NCBI GenBank assembly: GCA_963726575.1
Contig: CAVSCR010000005.1
Location: 124,001-188,000 of the forward strand
Source of the DNA: CAVSCR01 sp963726575
GTDB lineage: Bacteria; Actinomycetota; Actinomycetes; JAHEKZ01
Direction: 5' to 3'
Length of the DNA: 64,000 nucleotides
A model generated the notes under the pieces. The model was not told the origin of the DNA. It was given only the letters and a program-made list of their open reading frames with translations, and made no database searches. Position numbers and translations under genes: made by a program. Below are positions 53,571-62,645 of the stretch, piece by piece; the first letter of the stretch is position 1, and the number at the start of each line of letters is the position of its first letter.

Positions 53571-55712
53571 TCAGGCGGTGGCGTCGGTCTGCAGCTTGGC
53601 GGCGAGCTGGTGGGGCATCGGTTCGTGCCGCGCATAGCTGCGGGTGAACGTGCCGGTGCCGTGGGACAACGACCGCAGGTCCACGGCATAGCGGGTGATC
53701 TCGAGCTGGGGCACGTCGGCGCGGACCAAGGTCCGCCCCACCCCGACCGGTTCGGTGCCCACGACGCGACCGCGTCGGCTGGACAGGTCGCCCATGACGG
53801 CGCCGACGTACTCGTCGTCCACGAGCACACCGACCTCGTCGACCGGCTCCAGCATGTGGATCTGGGTCCCCTTGGCGGCTTCCTTCAGGGCCAGCCCGCC
53901 CGCGGTCTGGAACGCCATGTCGGAGGAGTCCACCGAGTGCGCCTTGCCGTCCACGAGGATGACGCGCAGGTCCACCACGGGGTACCCGGCGACCACTCCG
54001 CGCTCCATCTGGGCGCGCACGCCCTTCTCCACGCTGGTGATGAACTGACGCGGCACCGAGCCGCCGACGACCTTGTCCACGAACTCGAAACCGGAGCCCC
54101 CCGGCAGTGGCTCCACCTCGATGTCGCAGACGGCGAACTGCCCATGTCCTCCTGACTGCTTGACGTGTCGGCCATGCCCCTTGCTCGGGCCGGCGAACGT
54201 CTCGCGCAGCGACACCTTCAGGGGCACTGCGTCGACCGCGACGCCGTACCGGTTGGCCAATCGGTCGAGCAGGACGTCGACGTGCGCCTCGCCCATGGCC
54301 CAGATCACGAGCTGGTGGGTGTCGACGTTGTGCTCCAGGCGCATCGTCGGGTCCTCGGCCACCAGCCGCTGCAACCCTTGTGAGAGCTTGTCCTCGTCGG
54401 CCTTGGAGCGCGCGACGATAGCCACCGGCAGCAGCGGCTCCGGCATGACCCACGCCTCCATGAGCAGCGGCCGCTCCTTGCTCGACAGTGTGTCGCCCGT
54501 CTCCGCGCGCGCCAGCTTCGCCACTGCGCAGATGTCGCCGGCGATGCACTGGTCGACCAGTCGTTGCGTCTTGCCCAGGGGCGACGACAGCGCGCCGACC
54601 TTCTCGTCGACGTCGTGGTCCTCGTGGCCGCGCTCGGCAAGCCCGTGGCCGGACACGTGGACGACGGTGTCGGGCCGCAGGGTTCCGGAGAACACTCGCA
54701 CCAACGAGATCCGTCCGACGTAGGGGTCGCTGACGGTCTTCACGACTTCGGCCACCAAGGGGCCGGACGGGTCGGCCGTGAGCGGGCCCTGCGGATCGCC
54801 CGACGGCGAGCTCACGGGTGGCACGGGGTGCTCCAAGGGAGACGGGAATCCCTGCGTGATCACCTCGAGAAGCTCGGGCAGTCCCAGACCCGTCGTGGAC
54901 GCCACGGGGATCACGGGGAAGAACGAGCCTCGGGCCACGGCCTTCTCCAGGTCGGCCACCAGCGTGCCGACCTCGATCGCCTCGCCGGCGAGGTAGCGGT
55001 CCATGAGGCCCTCGTCCTCGCTCTCGGCGATGATCCCCTCGATCAGCTCGTTGCGCGCCGGCTCGATCAGCTCCAGGTGCGCGGCCTCGGGATCGCGCTC
55101 GACGCGGGTGCCCGAGGAGTAGTCGTCGATGCGTTGGGAGAGCAACGCCATCATGCCGGCCACGGTCTCGTCGTCGGCGTGCATCGGCAGGTACAGCGGC
55201 AGCACTCCCTCGCCGAAGGCTTCCTGCGCCTGGGCCAGTGCGTTGTCGTAGTCGGCCCGTGGGGCGTCGACCTTGGTGATGACGACCGCGCGCGGCATGC
55301 CCACTGCGGCGCACTCCTCCCAGAGCATCGCAGTGGTGCCGTCGACGCCGTCGGCCGCGGACGTGACGAAGAGGGCCGCGTCGGCCGCGCGGAGTCCGGC
55401 GCGCAGGTCGCCGACGAAGTCGGCGTAGCCGGGGGTGTCGAGGAGGTTCACCTTGACGCCGCCGAACTCCAGTGGCGCCACAGCCAACGACACGCTGCGC
55501 TGCTGGCGCGCCTCGGCCTCGTCGAAGTCGGTCACCGTGGTGCCGTCCTCCACGCGACCGGCGCGCGGGATGATGCCCGTCGCCACGAGCAACCCCTCCG
55601 CGAGCGTGGTCTTGCCGGAACCGCTGTGGCCGACCAGGACGACGTTGCGAATGTCGGCAGGCTGGTCGGCCTTCGGCGCCCTGCCGGCGGCCCCGGTTGG
55701 CTTGTCCGCCAT
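53571..55712 (-). CDS. Elongation-factor-G-like GTPase (EF-G2 type)
   Basis: 713 residues. G1 VGHSGSGKTTL, switch regions, G3 LDTPGYADFVGDL, G4 ITKVDAPRADYDN (TKVD where canonical EF-G has NKMD), followed by EF-G domains II-V (RISLVRVFSGTLRPD; GHGRHVKQSGGHGQF; YARHEPMPHQLAAKL at the end). Actinobacteria carry such an EF-G2 paralogue with ribosome-dependent but weak GTPase behaviour. It is on the opposite strand inside an otherwise plus-strand core block. ATG 55712 follows GCGAAGGA. A long antisense frame upstream (to 56577) is not real. Confidence 0.88.
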   Translation of the reverse strand: MADKPTGAAGRAPKADQPADIRNVVLVGHSGSGKTTLAEGLLVATGIIPRAGRVEDGTTVTDFDEAEARQQRSVSLAVAPLEFGGVKVNLLDTPGYADFVGDLRAGLRAADAALFVTSAADGVDGTTAMLWEECAAVGMPRAVVITKVDAPRADYDNALAQAQEAFGEGVLPLYLPMHADDETVAGMMALLSQRIDDYSSGTRVERDPEAAHLELIEPARNELIEGIIAESEDEGLMDRYLAGEAIEVGTLVADLEKAVARGSFFPVIPVASTTGLGLPELLEVITQGFPSPLEHPVPPVSSPSGDPQGPLTADPSGPLVAEVVKTVSDPYVGRISLVRVFSGTLRPDTVVHVSGHGLAERGHEDHDVDEKVGALSSPLGKTQRLVDQCIAGDICAVAKLARAETGDTLSSKERPLLMEAWVMPEPLLPVAIVARSKADEDKLSQGLQRLVAEDPTMRLEHNVDTHQLVIWAMGEAHVDVLLDRLANRYGVAVDAVPLKVSLRETFAGPSKGHGRHVKQSGGHGQFAVCDIEVEPLPGGSGFEFVDKVVGGSVPRQFITSVEKGVRAQMERGVVAGYPVVDLRVILVDGKAHSVDSSDMAFQTAGGLALKEAAKGTQIHMLEPVDEVGVLVDDEYVGAVMGDLSSRRGRVVGTEPVGVGRTLVRADVPQLEITRYAVDLRSLSHGTGTFTRSYARHEPMPHQLAAKLQTDATA

Positions 55713-55836
55713 AGTCCTTCGCCTCCTCGAACCCGATGCCCGCCGACAGCCCGGCGGTGAGTTCAGGCCACCCTCCACCCGTCACGCGCGCGCGGCAAGG
55801 GCCGGACGGCCGGTACTCGCTAGGCTGGGCGCTGCG

Positions 55837-56463
55837 ATGGGGACCCTCACCGAGCGCGGCCGCAGCGTGGCCCGAGGCGTGTTCGCCGCACCGGCCCGCG
55901 GGCTGCTGCGACTGCACGTCAGCCCAGACGCCGTCACGATCGTCGGCACCGTGGGCACGTCGTTCGTGGTGCTGTGGTTCATCCCCCAAGGCGAGTTCGT
56001 GTGGGCGTTCGTGCTCGCCCTGCTGTTCGTCTTCTCCGACAGCCTCGACGGCACGATGGCGCGGATGTCGGGTCGTTCCTCGGCCTGGGGAGCATTCTTC
56101 GACTCCACACTCGACCGGATCACTGACGCCGCGGTGTTTTGCGGCGTCGCGCTCTACTACGCCGGGCGTCACACCACCTCGGGTGAGGTGTGGCTGGGCG
56201 TGACGCTGGCCGCGCTCGTCGGGAGCCTGCTGGTCTCCTACGCGCGGGCACGTGCCGAGGGCATCGGTGTCGATGCCAGTGTCGGGGTCGCCGAACGCAC
56301 GGAGCGTCTCGTGATCGTAGGAGCCGGAGTGCTCCTCGCCGGGCTGTGGGACGTGCGGGTCCTCGCGGTGTCCGTGTGCGTCGTGGCCGTCCTGGCCTGG
56401 GTGACGGTCGTGCAGCGTCTGATCGTGGTGCGTCGCGTGACGGCTTCGGCCCCACCGCAGTGA
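55837..56463 (+). CDS. pgsA: CDP-alcohol phosphatidyltransferase, phosphatidylinositol(-phosphate) synthase
   Basis: 208 residues, six membrane helices. The CDP-alcohol motif D..DG..AR........G...D...D is complete in DSLDGTMARMSGRSSAWGAF followed by FDSTLDR. In this neighbourhood (before acyltransferase and pimA) it matches PgsA1, which condenses CDP-diacylglycerol with inositol phosphate to start PI and PIM synthesis. Its stop overlaps the next start (GTGA). Confidence 0.92.
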   Translation: MGTLTERGRSVARGVFAAPARGLLRLHVSPDAVTIVGTVGTSFVVLWFIPQGEFVWAFVLALLFVFSDSLDGTMARMSGRSSAWGAFFDSTLDRITDAAVFCGVALYYAGRHTTSGEVWLGVTLAALVGSLLVSYARARAEGIGVDASVGVAERTERLVIVGAGVLLAGLWDVRVLAVSVCVVAVLAWVTVVQRLIVVRRVTASAPPQ

Positions 56464-57359
56464 AGGACTTCCTCGTCGACGCCGGATACGGCGCCGGGTG
56501 GACGTTGGTGCGGCGGCTCCCGGAGTCGTCGGGGCGTCGCATCTTTCGCAGCGCCGCCGACCGCGCCTGGGCCGCACAGGGTCAGGGCGTGCGCCGGCTG
56601 CAGGCGAACTACGCGCGAGCCCTGCCGGACCTCGACGCCGACGGCGTCATGGACCTGGGTCGACGTGGCATGCGCTCGTACGCCCGCTACTGGTACGAGG
56701 CGTTCCGGCTGCCCGCCATGAGTGACGAGCAAGTGGTGACGCGGGTCCACGTGCACGACGAACCGGAACTCATGGTGACGCTGGCTGCTGGTGGGGTGTT
56801 CGTGATGGGTCACATCGGGAACTGGGACCACATCGGTGCCTGGGCGGTGTTGCGCGGCATCCCCTTCACCACGGTTGCGGAGCGACTGAAGCCGGAGTCG
56901 CTGTACGAACGCTTTCTCGCCTACCGGGAAGGGCTCGGTATGGAGGTGCTCCCTCTCACGGGGGCCGAACGTGACACCTTCGCCACGTTGCAGACGCGCC
57001 TGCTCGACGGCGGCGTCGTCGCCTTGCTGGCGGACCGTGACATCACCAACACCGGCGTACCGGTGGACTTCCTCGGCTCACCCACGCGCTTCCCTCCTGG
57101 GCCGGCGCTGCTGTCGGTGCGTACCGGCCGACCGATGATCCCGATCGTCTCGTGGTACGACGCGACACACACTCACTTGCGGGCGATGCCGCCGATCGAC
57201 ATTCCCGCTCAAGGTCGACTGCGTGACAAGGTGCTGTCCATGACGCAGGCGTTCGCCGACCTGCTGGGCCAGCAGGTGCGCGACCACCCGGAGGACTGGC
57301 ACATGCTGCAGCCGTTCTGGACCGATGACGTGCAGCGGGCTCGCGAGGCTCGCGCGTGA
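56460..57359 (+). CDS. patA: Phosphatidylinositol mannoside acyltransferase
   Basis: 299 residues of the HtrB/lauroyl-acyltransferase family. HGNWE-like catalytic motif is FVMGHIGNWDHIG (H..N.D), with later RDITNTGVPVDFLG and PTRFPPGPALLSVRTGRPMI. Placed between pgsA and pimA as in mycobacteria, where PatA adds palmitate to the mannose of PIM. Starts in a GTGA overlap with pgsA and ends in one with pimA. Confidence 0.9.
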   Translation: MKDFLVDAGYGAGWTLVRRLPESSGRRIFRSAADRAWAAQGQGVRRLQANYARALPDLDADGVMDLGRRGMRSYARYWYEAFRLPAMSDEQVVTRVHVHDEPELMVTLAAGGVFVMGHIGNWDHIGAWAVLRGIPFTTVAERLKPESLYERFLAYREGLGMEVLPLTGAERDTFATLQTRLLDGGVVALLADRDITNTGVPVDFLGSPTRFPPGPALLSVRTGRPMIPIVSWYDATHTHLRAMPPIDIPAQGRLRDKVLSMTQAFADLLGQQVRDHPEDWHMLQPFWTDDVQRAREARA

Positions 57360-58537
57360 AGATCGGGATCGTGTGTCCGTTCAGCTGGGACGTACCCGGC
57401 GGCGTGCAGGCACACGTCCGTGACCTTGCCGTGCACCTGATCGCCGCGGGTCACGACGTCAGCGTGCTGGCACCAGGGGATGAGGACACGATCACCGAGC
57501 CGTACGTGACGTCGGTGGGTCGTGCGCTGCCGGTGCGGCACAACGGTTCGGTGGCGCGAGTCGCATTCGGGCCGGTGTCGGCCTCCCGCGTGCGCCGATG
57601 GATTCGCGAGGGTGAGTTCGAGGTGATGCACGTGCACTCACCCATCTCTCCCAGCATCGGCATGGTGGCGTGCTGGGCGGCGCTGGGCCCGATCGTCGCC
57701 ACCTTCCACGCGTCGTACGAGGGACGGGTCCGGTCCATGGTGGCGGGCTACGGACTGCTGTCGGCGACGTTGGAGAAGGTGCAGGCGCGGATCGCGGTGA
57801 GCGAGGAGGCGCGGCGCACCATCGTGCAGCACCTCGGCGGCGACGCGGTCCTGATCCCGAACGGAGTGGACACGCAGCGGTTTGCCCGAGCCCAGCCGTT
57901 GCCGGGACGTGGTCGCGGCGGGGAGGTGCTCGGGTTCCTCGGACGGCTCGACGAGCCACGCAAGGGGCTGCAGGTGCTGCTCGACGCGTTCCCGGCCATC
58001 GCAGCCGCCCGCCCGCAGGCACGGCTGCTCGTGGTGGGGCCGGGGGACGTCGACGATGCGCTCGCCGAGCTGCCGACGCAGCTGCGCGAGCGCGCCGAGT
58101 TCCTGGGCCGGGTGTCCGACGACGACAAGGCGCGTGCCCTGGCCAGCGTCGACCTCATGGTCGCGCCCAACACCGGCGGGGAGAGCTTCGGCATCGTCCT
58201 GCTCGAGGCCATGGCGGCTGGTGCTCCGGTGGTGGCCAGCGACCTCGTGGCCTTTCGCAGCGTGCTCGAGGCGGGTCGCGCGGGCGCGCTGGTGCCGGTC
58301 GGTGACGCCGAAGCCCTGGCCTCGTCGGCCATCGACCTGCTCGCCGATCCCGACCGTCGCGCCGGGCTGGCGCGTCGCGGCGTGGCCGTCGCCGCGCGCT
58401 ACGACTGGGACACGGTGGCGCGCGAGATCCTCGACGTATACGCCACCGTCGCGGCGCCCGGCGTCCTGGTGACCGAGGACGACCGTCAGGGACCGGGGAT
58501 GTTCGCAGGTCGGTTGCGCCGCGGGAGCACCTCGTGA
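57356..58537 (+). CDS. pimA: GDP-mannose-dependent phosphatidyl-myo-inositol mannosyltransferase
   Basis: 393 residues, GT4 family. GGVQAHVRDLAVHL in the acceptor domain, SEEARRTIVQHLGG, GFLGRLDEPRKGLQVLL starting the nucleotide domain, and the E-x7-E region GESFGIVLLEAMAAG. It adds the first mannose to phosphatidylinositol on the inner leaflet. It is the last clear PIM gene here and overlaps the following gene by 4 nt. Confidence 0.93.
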   Translation: MKIGIVCPFSWDVPGGVQAHVRDLAVHLIAAGHDVSVLAPGDEDTITEPYVTSVGRALPVRHNGSVARVAFGPVSASRVRRWIREGEFEVMHVHSPISPSIGMVACWAALGPIVATFHASYEGRVRSMVAGYGLLSATLEKVQARIAVSEEARRTIVQHLGGDAVLIPNGVDTQRFARAQPLPGRGRGGEVLGFLGRLDEPRKGLQVLLDAFPAIAAARPQARLLVVGPGDVDDALAELPTQLRERAEFLGRVSDDDKARALASVDLMVAPNTGGESFGIVLLEAMAAGAPVVASDLVAFRSVLEAGRAGALVPVGDAEALASSAIDLLADPDRRAGLARRGVAVAARYDWDTVAREILDVYATVAAPGVLVTEDDRQGPGMFAGRLRRGSTS

Positions 58538-59101
58538 CCTCATGGCAGTGGCTGCTCTCCGGCCTGGCCGTGGTGCTGCTGCTCGGGCTTGTTCTACCGA
58601 CGTGGCCTCGCCGGCCGGGCCGACCGTATGACGCTTCGCCTGGAGTCGGCCCGCAGCGCGCTCGACGCGCAGCTGGTGCGCCGCGCCGCGCTGGTCACCG
58701 ACCTGTCGGCGACCACTCTTCTGGACCCGGCCAGTGCGGTCGTGCTGGCCGAGGCGTCGTACGCAGCCCAGCAGGCCGACGTCGACGAGCGGGAAGCGGC
58801 CGAGAGCGCGTTGAGCCAGGACCTGCGGGCGGTGTTCGACGAGATCGAGGATCTCGAGGAGGAGGTGGCCGACCTGGACCCGTCGGGGCGGCAGCTCTTG
58901 ACGGCGCTCGCCACCGCCTGCGACCGCGTGGTGCTGGCCCGCAACTTCTTCAACGACGCCGCACGCGCCACGCGCGATCTCTGCGCCCGTCCCACCGCCC
59001 GGCTCCTGGGCGTCACCGGCCCGCAGCCGACGCCGACCACGTTCGAGATCGACGACACACCCCCTCGTGGCTTGTCCGGACTGGTCCGTCGCAGCGCTTA
59101 G
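58534..59101 (+). pseudogene. LemA-like protein with an apparent frameshift
   Basis: Frame 1 starts at GTG 58534 (overlapping the pimA stop) and encodes one membrane helix, WQWLLSGLAVVLLLGLVL. The soluble part is in the next frame: RMTLRLESARSALDAQLVRR, AASYAAQQADVDE-like region, LATACDRVVLARNFFNDAAR, ending at 59101. Dropping one base near 58590 joins them into ~188 residues with the usual layout of a single-helix LemA-like protein. Alternatively translation begins at TTG 58589 or ATG 58628 and the helix is not used. Frame decay and sequence error cannot be told apart here. Confidence 0.6.
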
Positions 59102-59107
59102 CCTGTC

Positions 59108-60127
59108 GTGGTGAAACGCATCAGTGGTCGCCATGTGTCCATCGCCGTCGTGACCCTCGCCGTCATGACGACGGCGGCCGCCTGTGGCGGGGGAAGCTCG
59201 CCCGCCACCAGCGCGTCACCCGCGCTGACCTCGGCGTCGCCCACGCCGAGTCCCGTGCCGACCAATGCCCTGTCGGGAGCGCCCGGCAAGAACGGCCCGG
59301 TGCTGGTCGTCAAGCTCGACAACACCGACAACTCCCACCCGCACGCCGGACTGAGTGAGGCCGACGTGGTCTACCTCGAGGAGGTGGAGTGGGGTCTGAC
59401 CCGGTACGTGGCGGTGTTCAGCTCCAAGATCCCGAAGGTCGTCGGCCCGATCCGCAGTGCGCGGATCGCCGACCTCGAACTGCTCCCGCAGTACGGCAAG
59501 GTGGCCTTCGCGTTCTCGGGCCAGAACCCCAGGCTGGGGCCGAAGATCGCCGCGGCGCCGCTCTACAACGTCAGCGCCGAGGTGTCCGGGACCGGCTACT
59601 GGCGGCAGCCCGGTCGCTCGGCCCCGTACGACTTGTTCGCCCACGGACAGGCACTGCTCAAGCGCGCCCCCCACGCCGTCAAGGCCCAGAGCACCGGTTC
59701 GACGTTCTCGGTGCAGCGCCCCCACGGCGGTCAGCGGGTGCGCGGCTTCACCGCGAAGTGGCCCGATGCGACAGCGCAGTTCACCTGGTCGCCTACGCAG
59801 CAGCGCTGGCTGCTCACCATGGACGGCGATCCCGAGCACGCGGTCGAGGGTCCGCGACTGGGTGGCAGCACGGTGATCGTCCAGTACTGCCACGTCTACG
59901 ACAGCGGCTACGGCGACAAGTTCGGCGGTGTCACGCCGATGACCGACACGGTGGGCACCGGCAAGGCGGTGGTCTTCCGCAACGGCCACATGTACCGCGT
60001 CACGTGGAAGCGGACCAGCGCCGATTCGGGCACTCACTGGCTCTACCACGGTCACGACCTGCCGTTGGCGCCCGGTCAGCTGTGGGTGCTGCTGGAGAAC
60101 CAGCAACGCCCCGTCACCACCCGATAG
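59108..60127 (+). CDS. DUF3048 lipoprotein
   Basis: 339 residues. Signal with lipobox TTAAAC, Ser/Pro linker, then a DUF3048 domain (VLVVKLDNTDNSHPHAGLSE, ADVVYLEEVEWGLTRYVAVF, VGPIRSARIADLELL) and the DUF3048_C part (VEGPRLGGSTVIVQY, GTHWLYHGHDLPLAPGQLWV). Exported, of unknown function; the family is widespread in Gram-positive bacteria. GTG start 6 bp after the previous stop. Confidence 0.88.
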   Translation: MVKRISGRHVSIAVVTLAVMTTAAACGGGSSPATSASPALTSASPTPSPVPTNALSGAPGKNGPVLVVKLDNTDNSHPHAGLSEADVVYLEEVEWGLTRYVAVFSSKIPKVVGPIRSARIADLELLPQYGKVAFAFSGQNPRLGPKIAAAPLYNVSAEVSGTGYWRQPGRSAPYDLFAHGQALLKRAPHAVKAQSTGSTFSVQRPHGGQRVRGFTAKWPDATAQFTWSPTQQRWLLTMDGDPEHAVEGPRLGGSTVIVQYCHVYDSGYGDKFGGVTPMTDTVGTGKAVVFRNGHMYRVTWKRTSADSGTHWLYHGHDLPLAPGQLWVLLENQQRPVTTR

Positions 60128-60210
60128 GCCGGTTCCCTCGTACCATGGGCAGTGGCGCCGTCCTGGCGGCCAGCACCGCTCGTCCCAGCAAGTTCTCAGC
60201 GAGGTTCCCC

Positions 60211-61134
60211 GTGTCCAGCACAGCGCCCGCGTCCACCCCTCACGAGTCCGCCGCGGCAGTCGGCACAGCTCGGGTCAAGCGCGGCATGGCCGAGCAGCTC
60301 AAGGGCGGCGTCATCATGGACGTCGTCACCCCGGACCAGGCGAAGGTGGCCGAGGACGCCGGGGCAGTGGCCGTCATGGCCTTGGAGCGGGTTCCCGCCG
60401 ACATCCGTCGCGACGGGGGAGTCGCTCGGATGTCCGACCCGGACATGATCGACGGGATCATCGCCGCGGTGTCGATCCCGGTGATGGCCAAGGCGCGCAT
60501 CGGTCACTTCGCCGAGGCCCAGGTTCTGCAGTCACTCGGCGTCGACTACGTGGACGAATCCGAGGTGCTGACGCCGGCCGACGAGGCCCACCACATCGAC
60601 AAGTGGGCGTTCACCGTCCCGTTCGTGTGCGGTGCCACCAACCTGGGTGAGGCGCTGCGCAGGATCAGCGAGGGCGCGGCGATGATCCGCTCGAAGGGCG
60701 AGGCCGGTACGGGCAACGTCGTCGAGGCGACCCGCCACATGCGCCAGATCCGCGCCGACATCGGCCGGCTGAGCGTCCTGGACGAGACCGAGCTGTTCGC
60801 GGCGGCCAAGGAGCTGCGCGCGCCGTACGACCTGGTCAAGGAGATCGCCGAGACGGGGAAGCTGCCCGTGGTGCTGTTCACCGCGGGCGGCATCGCGACT
60901 CCGGCCGACGCGGCGATGATGATGCAGCTGGGTGCCGAAGGAGTGTTCGTCGGCTCGGGCATCTTCAAGTCCGGCGATCCGGTCCGCCGCGCAGAGGCGA
61001 TCGTCAAGGCCACCACGTTCTACGACGACCCGGACGTCGTCGCGAAGGTGTCGCGCGGTCTGGGCGAGCCGATGGTCGGCATCAACGTCAGCACGCTGCC
61101 CGAGTCGGAGCGTTACGCCGACCGCGGCTGGTGA
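60211..61134 (+). CDS. pdxS: Pyridoxal 5'-phosphate synthase, lyase subunit
   Basis: 307 residues. It builds PLP from ribose 5-phosphate, glyceraldehyde 3-phosphate and ammonia supplied by PdxT. The PdxS barrel is shown by VKRGMAEQLKGGVIMDVVTP, SIPVMAKARIGHFAEAQVL (Schiff-base lysine region), DESEVLTPADE and GIATPADAAMMMQLGAEGVF. GTG 60211 follows GCGAGG; earlier frames are not supported. The stop overlaps the pdxT start. Confidence 0.96.
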   Translation: MSSTAPASTPHESAAAVGTARVKRGMAEQLKGGVIMDVVTPDQAKVAEDAGAVAVMALERVPADIRRDGGVARMSDPDMIDGIIAAVSIPVMAKARIGHFAEAQVLQSLGVDYVDESEVLTPADEAHHIDKWAFTVPFVCGATNLGEALRRISEGAAMIRSKGEAGTGNVVEATRHMRQIRADIGRLSVLDETELFAAAKELRAPYDLVKEIAETGKLPVVLFTAGGIATPADAAMMMQLGAEGVFVGSGIFKSGDPVRRAEAIVKATTFYDDPDVVAKVSRGLGEPMVGINVSTLPESERYADRGW

Positions 61135-61739
61135 ACGCGCCGGTCGTTGGCGTCCTCGCGCTGCAGGGGGATGTTCGCGAACACGTGCAGGCCCTCGAGG
61201 CCGTGGGGGCACGACCGGTCAGGGTCCGTCGGGCAGCAGAGCTCACCGACCTCGACGGGCTGGTCCTGCCCGGGGGTGAGTCAACGACGATGTCGCGGCT
61301 CATGCAGGTCTTCGACCTTCTGCAGCCCCTGCGCAACGCCGTCACGGGGGGGCTGCCCACCTACGGCACCTGTGCCGGGATGATCCTGCTCGCCGACCGC
61401 ATCCTCGACGGCCGGGCCGATCAGGAGACGATCGGCGGCATCGACATGACCGTGCGGCGAAACGCGTTCGGTCGTCAGGTCGACTCCTTCGAGACCGACC
61501 TGGACCTGCATCTTGCGCTGACGGTCGACGGCACGCCGTTCCACGCTGTGTTCATCCGGGCGCCCTGGGTGGAGTCGGTTGGGCCAGACGTCGAGGTGCT
61601 CGCCCGACTGGAGTCGGGTCCGGCCGCCGGTACGATCGTGGCGGTCCGGCAGGGTCGCCTGTGGGCCACGTCGTTCCATCCCGAGCTCACGGGGGACACC
61701 CGCCTGCATGCGGCGTTCGTCTCCACGCTCGACTCGTGA
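61131..61739 (+). CDS. pdxT: Pyridoxal 5'-phosphate synthase, glutaminase subunit
   Basis: 202 residues. Class I glutaminase: nucleophile Cys in YGTCAGMILLA, His-Glu pair in SFHPELTGD, plus VLALQGDVREHVQALE and LVLPGGESTTMSRLM typical of PdxT. It passes ammonia to PdxS in the 12+12 complex. GTGA overlap with pdxS. Confidence 0.96.
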   Translation: MNAPVVGVLALQGDVREHVQALEAVGARPVRVRRAAELTDLDGLVLPGGESTTMSRLMQVFDLLQPLRNAVTGGLPTYGTCAGMILLADRILDGRADQETIGGIDMTVRRNAFGRQVDSFETDLDLHLALTVDGTPFHAVFIRAPWVESVGPDVEVLARLESGPAAGTIVAVRQGRLWATSFHPELTGDTRLHAAFVSTLDS

Positions 61740-61786
61740 GCAACCTGTGCCACTGATCGGCAGCTGATCAGCAAGGAGCGTCTCCG

Positions 61787-62536
61787 ATGTCCGGCCACTC
61801 CAAGTGGGCAACCACCAAGCACAAGAAGGCCGTCGTCGACGCCCGTCGAGGGAAGCTGTTCGCCAAGCTGATCAAGAACATCGAGGTGGCTGCCCGCACC
61901 GGTGGCAGTGACCCGATGGGCAACCCGACGCTCTACGACGCCATCCAGAAGGCCAAGAAGTCGTCGGTGCCCAACGACAACATCGACCGGGCGGTGCGTC
62001 GCGGCGGCGGGCTCGAAGCCGGAGCCGCCGACTGGCAGACGATCATGTACGAGGGGTATGGCCCCAACGGCGTCGCCGTTCTGATCGAGTGCCTCACCGA
62101 CAACCGCAACCGCGCCGCGTCCGAGGTGCGCGTTGCCATGACCCGCAACGGCGGTTCGATGGCCGACCCGGGCTCGGTGTCGTATCTGTTCGCCCGCAAG
62201 GGCGTGGTGATCGTCCCTAAGGAGAAGCTGTCCGAGGACGACGTCCTGATGGCGGTGCTCGACGCGGGGGCGGAGGAGGTCAACGACCTCGGGGAGTCCT
62301 TCGAGGTCGTCAGTGAGCCGACCGACCTGGTGCAGGTGCGCACTGCCTTGCAGGAGGCCGGCATCGACTACGAGTCGGCCGAGGCATCGTTCCTTCCCAG
62401 CGTGACGGTGGACCTGGACGAGGACGGGGCCGGCAAGATCTTCCGGCTGCTCGAGGCGCTGGAGGACTCCGACGACGTGCAGAACGTCTGGGCGAACTTC
62501 GACGTCAGCGACGACGTCCTGGAGCGCATCGGCTGA
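61787..62536 (+). CDS. yebC: YebC/PmpR-family DNA-binding or translation-associated protein
   Basis: 249 residues, full length. MSGHSKWATTKHKKAVVDAR, GKLFAKLIKNIEVAARTGG, NIDRAVRRGGG and YEGYGPNGVAVLIECLTDNR are diagnostic for YebC/TACO1. The ATG has CAAGGAG 8 nt upstream. Usual neighbour of ruvCAB. Confidence 0.95.
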   Translation: MSGHSKWATTKHKKAVVDARRGKLFAKLIKNIEVAARTGGSDPMGNPTLYDAIQKAKKSSVPNDNIDRAVRRGGGLEAGAADWQTIMYEGYGPNGVAVLIECLTDNRNRAASEVRVAMTRNGGSMADPGSVSYLFARKGVVIVPKEKLSEDDVLMAVLDAGAEEVNDLGESFEVVSEPTDLVQVRTALQEAGIDYESAEASFLPSVTVDLDEDGAGKIFRLLEALEDSDDVQNVWANFDVSDDVLERIG

Positions 62537-62611
62537 CCCACAACCCCCCCCAAGGCTGCGCCGAAGGCGGCGCGTCGCTGTCCGGGCTGGCCGCTCCCGA
62601 CGACTAGTGTT

Positions 62612-62627
62612 CCGAACACCTGTTCGG
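62612..62627. promoter_or_regulatory. LexA/SOS box upstream of ruvCAB
   Basis: CCGAACACCTGTTCGG contains CGAAC-N4-GTTCG, the Gram-positive/actinobacterial LexA operator. It lies 18 bp before the ruvC start, where LexA would block transcription of the Holliday-junction genes until DNA damage. Confidence 0.75.
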
Positions 62628-62645
62628 ATCGATCTGGGAGGGCCG

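Noticed and set aside
53560..56577. 1,005-codon minus-strand frame over the EF-G-like and pgsA genes
   Set aside because: It is out of frame with the clearly conserved EF-G2 and PgsA sequences and is Arg/His/Pro-rich, as expected for a shadow frame in GC-rich DNA.
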